From Niabella pedocola (lineage in GTDB: Bacteria > Bacteroidota > Bacteroidia > Chitinophagales > Chitinophagaceae): a DNA stretch of 64,000 nt. The stretch is from contig NZ_JAJNEC010000004.1 in assembly GCF_021044425.1 (NCBI RefSeq), positions 892,605-956,604 on the forward strand, in the 5' to 3' direction. The position numbers and the translations under genes were made by a program. The notes under the pieces were generated by a model that worked only from the letters and a program-made list of their open reading frames with translations, made no database searches and had not been told where the DNA came from. Positions 61,400 through 64,000 of this stretch are shown here, one piece after another; positions within the stretch are counted from its first letter, which is position 1, and each line of letters opens with the position of its first letter.

Positions 61400-61933
61400 A
61401 TGATGTATCCAACAGCTAAAAGAAGTAACCGCTATAAAGCAAGGCCTGCTCGCTGCCGGACCGGGTTCAGCATACTGATCCTGCTCCTGGCAGCAGCGCT
61501 GGCCGGCAATGCACAGGGGAAAAAGCTTCCGCCATTTCAGATGGTACAGGCAAACGGACAACTGTTTAAAGCACAGCAGCTGCCCATGGGCAAACCCATA
61601 CTGCTGGTGTATTTTTCGCCCGGTTGCGATCATTGCGAAAAGCTGGTACGGCAAATGCGGCAACACCAGGCACCGCTGGCAAGGCTATCGGTGGTCCTGA
61701 TCACCTACTGGCCCGTAAAAGAGGTGGCCGCATTTGTAAAACAATTTTCACTGCAGCAATATCCCAATTTTTATACAGGCACCGAAGGCAATACGTTCTT
61801 TGTAAGGAACTATTATCATCTTGAGCAATTACCCTTCATGGCCTTATTTACAAAAAACGGCGATCTGGTAAAACAATACCATTCGGAGCACGGATGGAAC
61901 GATTTATTACAACAAATTAAAAACCTGAAATGA
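61400..61933 (+). CDS. Exported thioredoxin-like protein (TlpA/AhpC-TSA type)
   Basis: This protein has ~177 residues. A long, basic N-terminus leads into a signal peptide (FSILILLLAAALAGNAQG, ~25-43). A thioredoxin fold follows: ILLVYFSPGCDHCEKLVRQM holds a CxxC active site (CDHC, ~74-77), and LEQLPFMALFTKNGDLVKQY includes the cis-Pro region. It is likely a periplasmic thiol-disulfide reductase or redox-active chaperone. The first ATG (61400) lies just after the SusD stop; an in-frame TTG at 61391 overlaps it. A thioredoxin-like protein inside a fructan locus is unusual. Confidence 0.85.
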   Translation: MMYPTAKRSNRYKARPARCRTGFSILILLLAAALAGNAQGKKLPPFQMVQANGQLFKAQQLPMGKPILLVYFSPGCDHCEKLVRQMRQHQAPLARLSVVLITYWPVKEVAAFVKQFSLQQYPNFYTGTEGNTFFVRNYYHLEQLPFMALFTKNGDLVKQYHSEHGWNDLLQQIKNLK

Positions 61934-61985
61934 GGAAGGGCCAGTAGAATGGTGAACGGTCAATGGGGAACAGATGTTGGCTTTC

Positions 61986-62027
61986 GATTCACTACTGACT
62001 ATTCACTACTGACGATTCACCATTCCC
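61986..62027. repeat. 14 bp tandem repeat before the GH32 gene
   Basis: Three imperfect 14-base units (GATTCACTACTGAC, TATTCACTACTGAC, GATTCACCATTCCC) start at 61986, 62000 and 62014. They occupy the 135-base gap before the GH32 gene, which otherwise shows no other feature. Confidence 0.7.
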
Positions 62028-62068
62028 CCTTCACGATCACAACACTTCACCTTTAATACAACCATAAT

Positions 62069-63583
62069 ATGCGATACCACAAATATTTAATCACCCTTGT
62101 AGCGGCACTGGTTTTGGCGCAGGGCATCACCGTTGCCCAGCAAAATGGCGAACCGCACCGTCCCCAGCTTCATTTTACGCCCAAAAAAGGATGGATGAAT
62201 GACCCCAATGGTATGGTATTCCTCAATGGCAAATACCACCTGTTCTTCCAGCATAATCCCAATGCTACCGTATGGGGCCCGATGCACTGGGGCCATGCCA
62301 CGAGTACCGACCTGGTACACTGGAACGAGCTTCCCATTGCCTTATACCCCGATTCACTGGGAACCATCTTTTCCGGCAGCGCCGTGATCGATGTAAACAA
62401 TACGGCAGGCTTTGGCAAAAATGCGATGGTAGCCATTTATACCAATCACAGTCATGAGGGCGAAAAAGCAGGCACGGATAAATTCCAGAACCAAAGCATT
62501 GCCTACAGCCTGGATGAAGGTAAAACCTGGACCAAATACAAAGGCAACCCGGTGCTCAGGAACCCGGGCATCCGCGACTTCCGGGACCCAAAGGTTTCCT
62601 GGTATGCGCCGGGCAAAAAATGGATCATGACGCTCGCAACACTGGATCATATCACCTTCTATTCTTCTCCCGACCTGAAAACCTGGAAAGAAGAAAGCCG
62701 GTTTGGCAAAAACACCGGCGCACACGGCGGCGTATGGGAATGCCCCGACCTGATTGCATTTAATGACAACGGCAAACTGGTTTGGGTACTGATCGTTAAC
62801 CTCAATCCCGGTGGCCCCAATGGCGGTTCTGCCACCCAGTACTTTACCGGCAGCTTTAATGGAAATACGTTTACACCCAACGACACCACCATCAAATGGC
62901 TGGATTATGGTCCGGATGAATATGCCGGCATTACCTGGAGTAACACCGGCAACCGCAAACTGTTTCTCGGATGGATGAGCAACTGGCAGTATGCAAACGT
63001 AGTACCCACGAAGAACTGGCGGAGCGCCATGACCCTGCCCCGCGAGCTGGGTATTAAAAAGATTAACGGGCAATACGTTGTTGTATCAACGCTGGCCAAA
63101 GAAGTAGATGCGGTTACCCGTCCTTTAAAAACTGTCCCCCATGTACAGGTAGCCGATCATTATGAAGTAGTAAAAGCTTCAGGCAATGCCGATGGCTTAT
63201 TCCGGCTCGATCTGAGCGGACTTCCCGTAACCGATTTTTCCATTGCACTCACCAATACAAAGGGTGAAGCCGTAATCGTTGGCTTTGATAGAACCGCCAA
63301 CCAGTTCTATATTGACCGCACCCGCTCCGGTGCAACGGATTTTGAAAAAGGCTTTGCAAAAAAACATGTGGCGCCAAGAATTGCCACTAATAGCAACCTG
63401 AACCTTACCATTGCCGGGGATGCCGCATCGCTGGAACTGTTTGCAGACAACGGGGCAACGGTAATGACCAGTATCTTTTTCCCTTCGGAACCCTTATCCG
63501 GCATTACGATAACAGCACCCGGCAACCTGCAGATAAAAAATTTAAAATACAGTACGTTTGTACAAAATGCTCAGAAACGCTAA
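62069..63583 (+). CDS. GH32 fructanase (levanase/inulinase-type beta-fructosidase)
   Basis: This secreted glycoside hydrolase has 504 residues, with a signal peptide ending in ITVAQQ (~24). The five-bladed propeller carries the GH32 triad: the nucleophile Asp in WMNDPNG (~42-48), the transition-state Asp in FRDPKVSW (~170), and the acid/base Glu in WECPDL (~223). WGPMHWGHATSTDLVHW and FSGSAV are also conserved. The C-terminal beta-sandwich (~355-504) is present. There is no Cys after the signal, so it is probably periplasmic or secreted and not a surface lipoprotein. It releases fructose from beta-fructans; whether it acts on levan or inulin, and in endo or exo mode, cannot be read from the sequence. 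Confidence 0.95.
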   Translation: MRYHKYLITLVAALVLAQGITVAQQNGEPHRPQLHFTPKKGWMNDPNGMVFLNGKYHLFFQHNPNATVWGPMHWGHATSTDLVHWNELPIALYPDSLGTIFSGSAVIDVNNTAGFGKNAMVAIYTNHSHEGEKAGTDKFQNQSIAYSLDEGKTWTKYKGNPVLRNPGIRDFRDPKVSWYAPGKKWIMTLATLDHITFYSSPDLKTWKEESRFGKNTGAHGGVWECPDLIAFNDNGKLVWVLIVNLNPGGPNGGSATQYFTGSFNGNTFTPNDTTIKWLDYGPDEYAGITWSNTGNRKLFLGWMSNWQYANVVPTKNWRSAMTLPRELGIKKINGQYVVVSTLAKEVDAVTRPLKTVPHVQVADHYEVVKASGNADGLFRLDLSGLPVTDFSIALTNTKGEAVIVGFDRTANQFYIDRTRSGATDFEKGFAKKHVAPRIATNSNLNLTIAGDAASLELFADNGATVMTSIFFPSEPLSGITITAPGNLQIKNLKYSTFVQNAQKR

Positions 63584-63628
63584 GAATGATTTGCAACACT
63601 CTTTGTACTCCTTGCAGCTCAGCTTTCA

Positions 63629-64000
63629 ACCGCAAGGGGTGCAAAGGGAAGCGCAAGGTGCGTAACGTTCTGTTCCCCGCTCCGCAGCATTTCATCGCGA
63701 CCTTCACGTATTCTTCGTGCCCTTCGCGGTTCATGTTTTACCACAAGGTCCGCCAGGGGTTCGATTTTAACCGCCAGGAATGCACGGGAAGCGCGCAAAG
63801 TGCGCAGCGTCCTAAACCCCCGCCCCGCAGCATTTCATCGCGACCTTTGCGTATTCTTCGCGCCCTTCGCGGTTCAGTTTTACTGCAAGGTCCGCTAAGG
63901 GTTCGATTTTAACCGCCAGGAATACACGGGAAACGCAAGGTGCGCAATGTTCTGTTCCCTGCTCAGCAGCATTTCACCGCGATCTTCGCGTGTTCTTCGC
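63629..64000. repeat. Degenerate ~142 bp tandem repeat array, continuing beyond the window
   Basis: Units start with ACCGC(A/C)AGG at 63629, 63770 and 63912 (spacing 141 and 142). Each has GCAGCATTTCATCGCGACCT or a close variant, then TATTCTTCG and CCCTTCGCGGTTCA; the first two end with GGTTCGATTTTA. The third copy is cut by the window end. The composition recalls the array at 34.5-35.1 kb (GCAAAG and CGCGCCC-like words), but the unit is different. Confidence 0.85.

Overview
The window is chromosomal DNA of a Bacteroidota bacterium. The evidence is three SusC/SusD pairs, Bacteroidetes-type ECF sigma/FecR pairs, a hybrid two-component sensor with an AraC output domain, many SPII lipoproteins with C-K-K after the cysteine, and one clear TAnnTTTG promoter element. 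The moderate GC, the long N-termini of the STN-bearing SusC proteins and the kinds of intergenic repeats suggest the family Chitinophagaceae. That placement is an inference. No phage, transposase, integrase, rRNA or CRISPR array was seen.

Layout. (1) 1-14.9 kb: a polysaccharide locus. An AraC regulator and a secreted GH28-like beta-helix protein lie on +. On - runs the order sigma, FecR, SusC (with STN domain), SusD, two discoidin/DUF surface lipoproteins and a beta-helix lipoprotein; pectin or a related plant polysaccharide is the likeliest target. (2) 15.4-28.7 kb: a housekeeping and vitamin section. It holds tRNA-Met, an RRM protein, a TPP riboswitch with a TonB receptor, a TolC/HlyD export pair lacking its ABC partner and flanked by a relic of a similar gene, a cobalamin riboswitch with a BtuB-like receptor and a DUF71 ATPase, tRNA-Arg, MarC, and a TPR/LuxR-type regulator. 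(3) 28.9-34.3 kb: a co-directional cluster of membrane and zinc-ribbon proteins around an SPFH protein. It includes two PH-like membrane paralogues, one broken by a one-base frameshift. (4) 34.3-35.1 kb: a degenerate ~150 bp tandem repeat. (5) 35.2-45.0 kb: a second sigma/FecR/SusC/SusD system with a frameshifted metallophosphoesterase downstream and a convergent Tat-exported phosphatase, which looks like a phosphoester scavenging locus. (6) 45.2-51.1 kb: TetR, a TonB receptor, a beta-helix lipoprotein and an SO2930-like di-haem cytochrome lipoprotein, a gene set of unknown function. (7) 51.2-63.6 kb: a fructan utilisation locus with a fructose-type hybrid sensor, sugar MFS transporter, fructokinase, SusC, SusD, a thioredoxin-like protein and a GH32 fructanase. 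The window ends in a second ~142 bp tandem repeat.

How the parts work together. Each SusC/SusD pair imports a polymer or ligand, and its control differs in a consistent way. The two SusC proteins with an N-terminal STN domain sit beside ECF sigma/FecR pairs and should signal across the envelope. The fructan SusC lacks STN and sits beside a sensor kinase that probably binds free fructose in the periplasm. The two vitamin receptors are each preceded by the riboswitch of their presumed ligand. The most promising poorly described systems are the SPFH/zinc-ribbon cluster and the cytochrome/beta-helix/TonB-receptor cluster.
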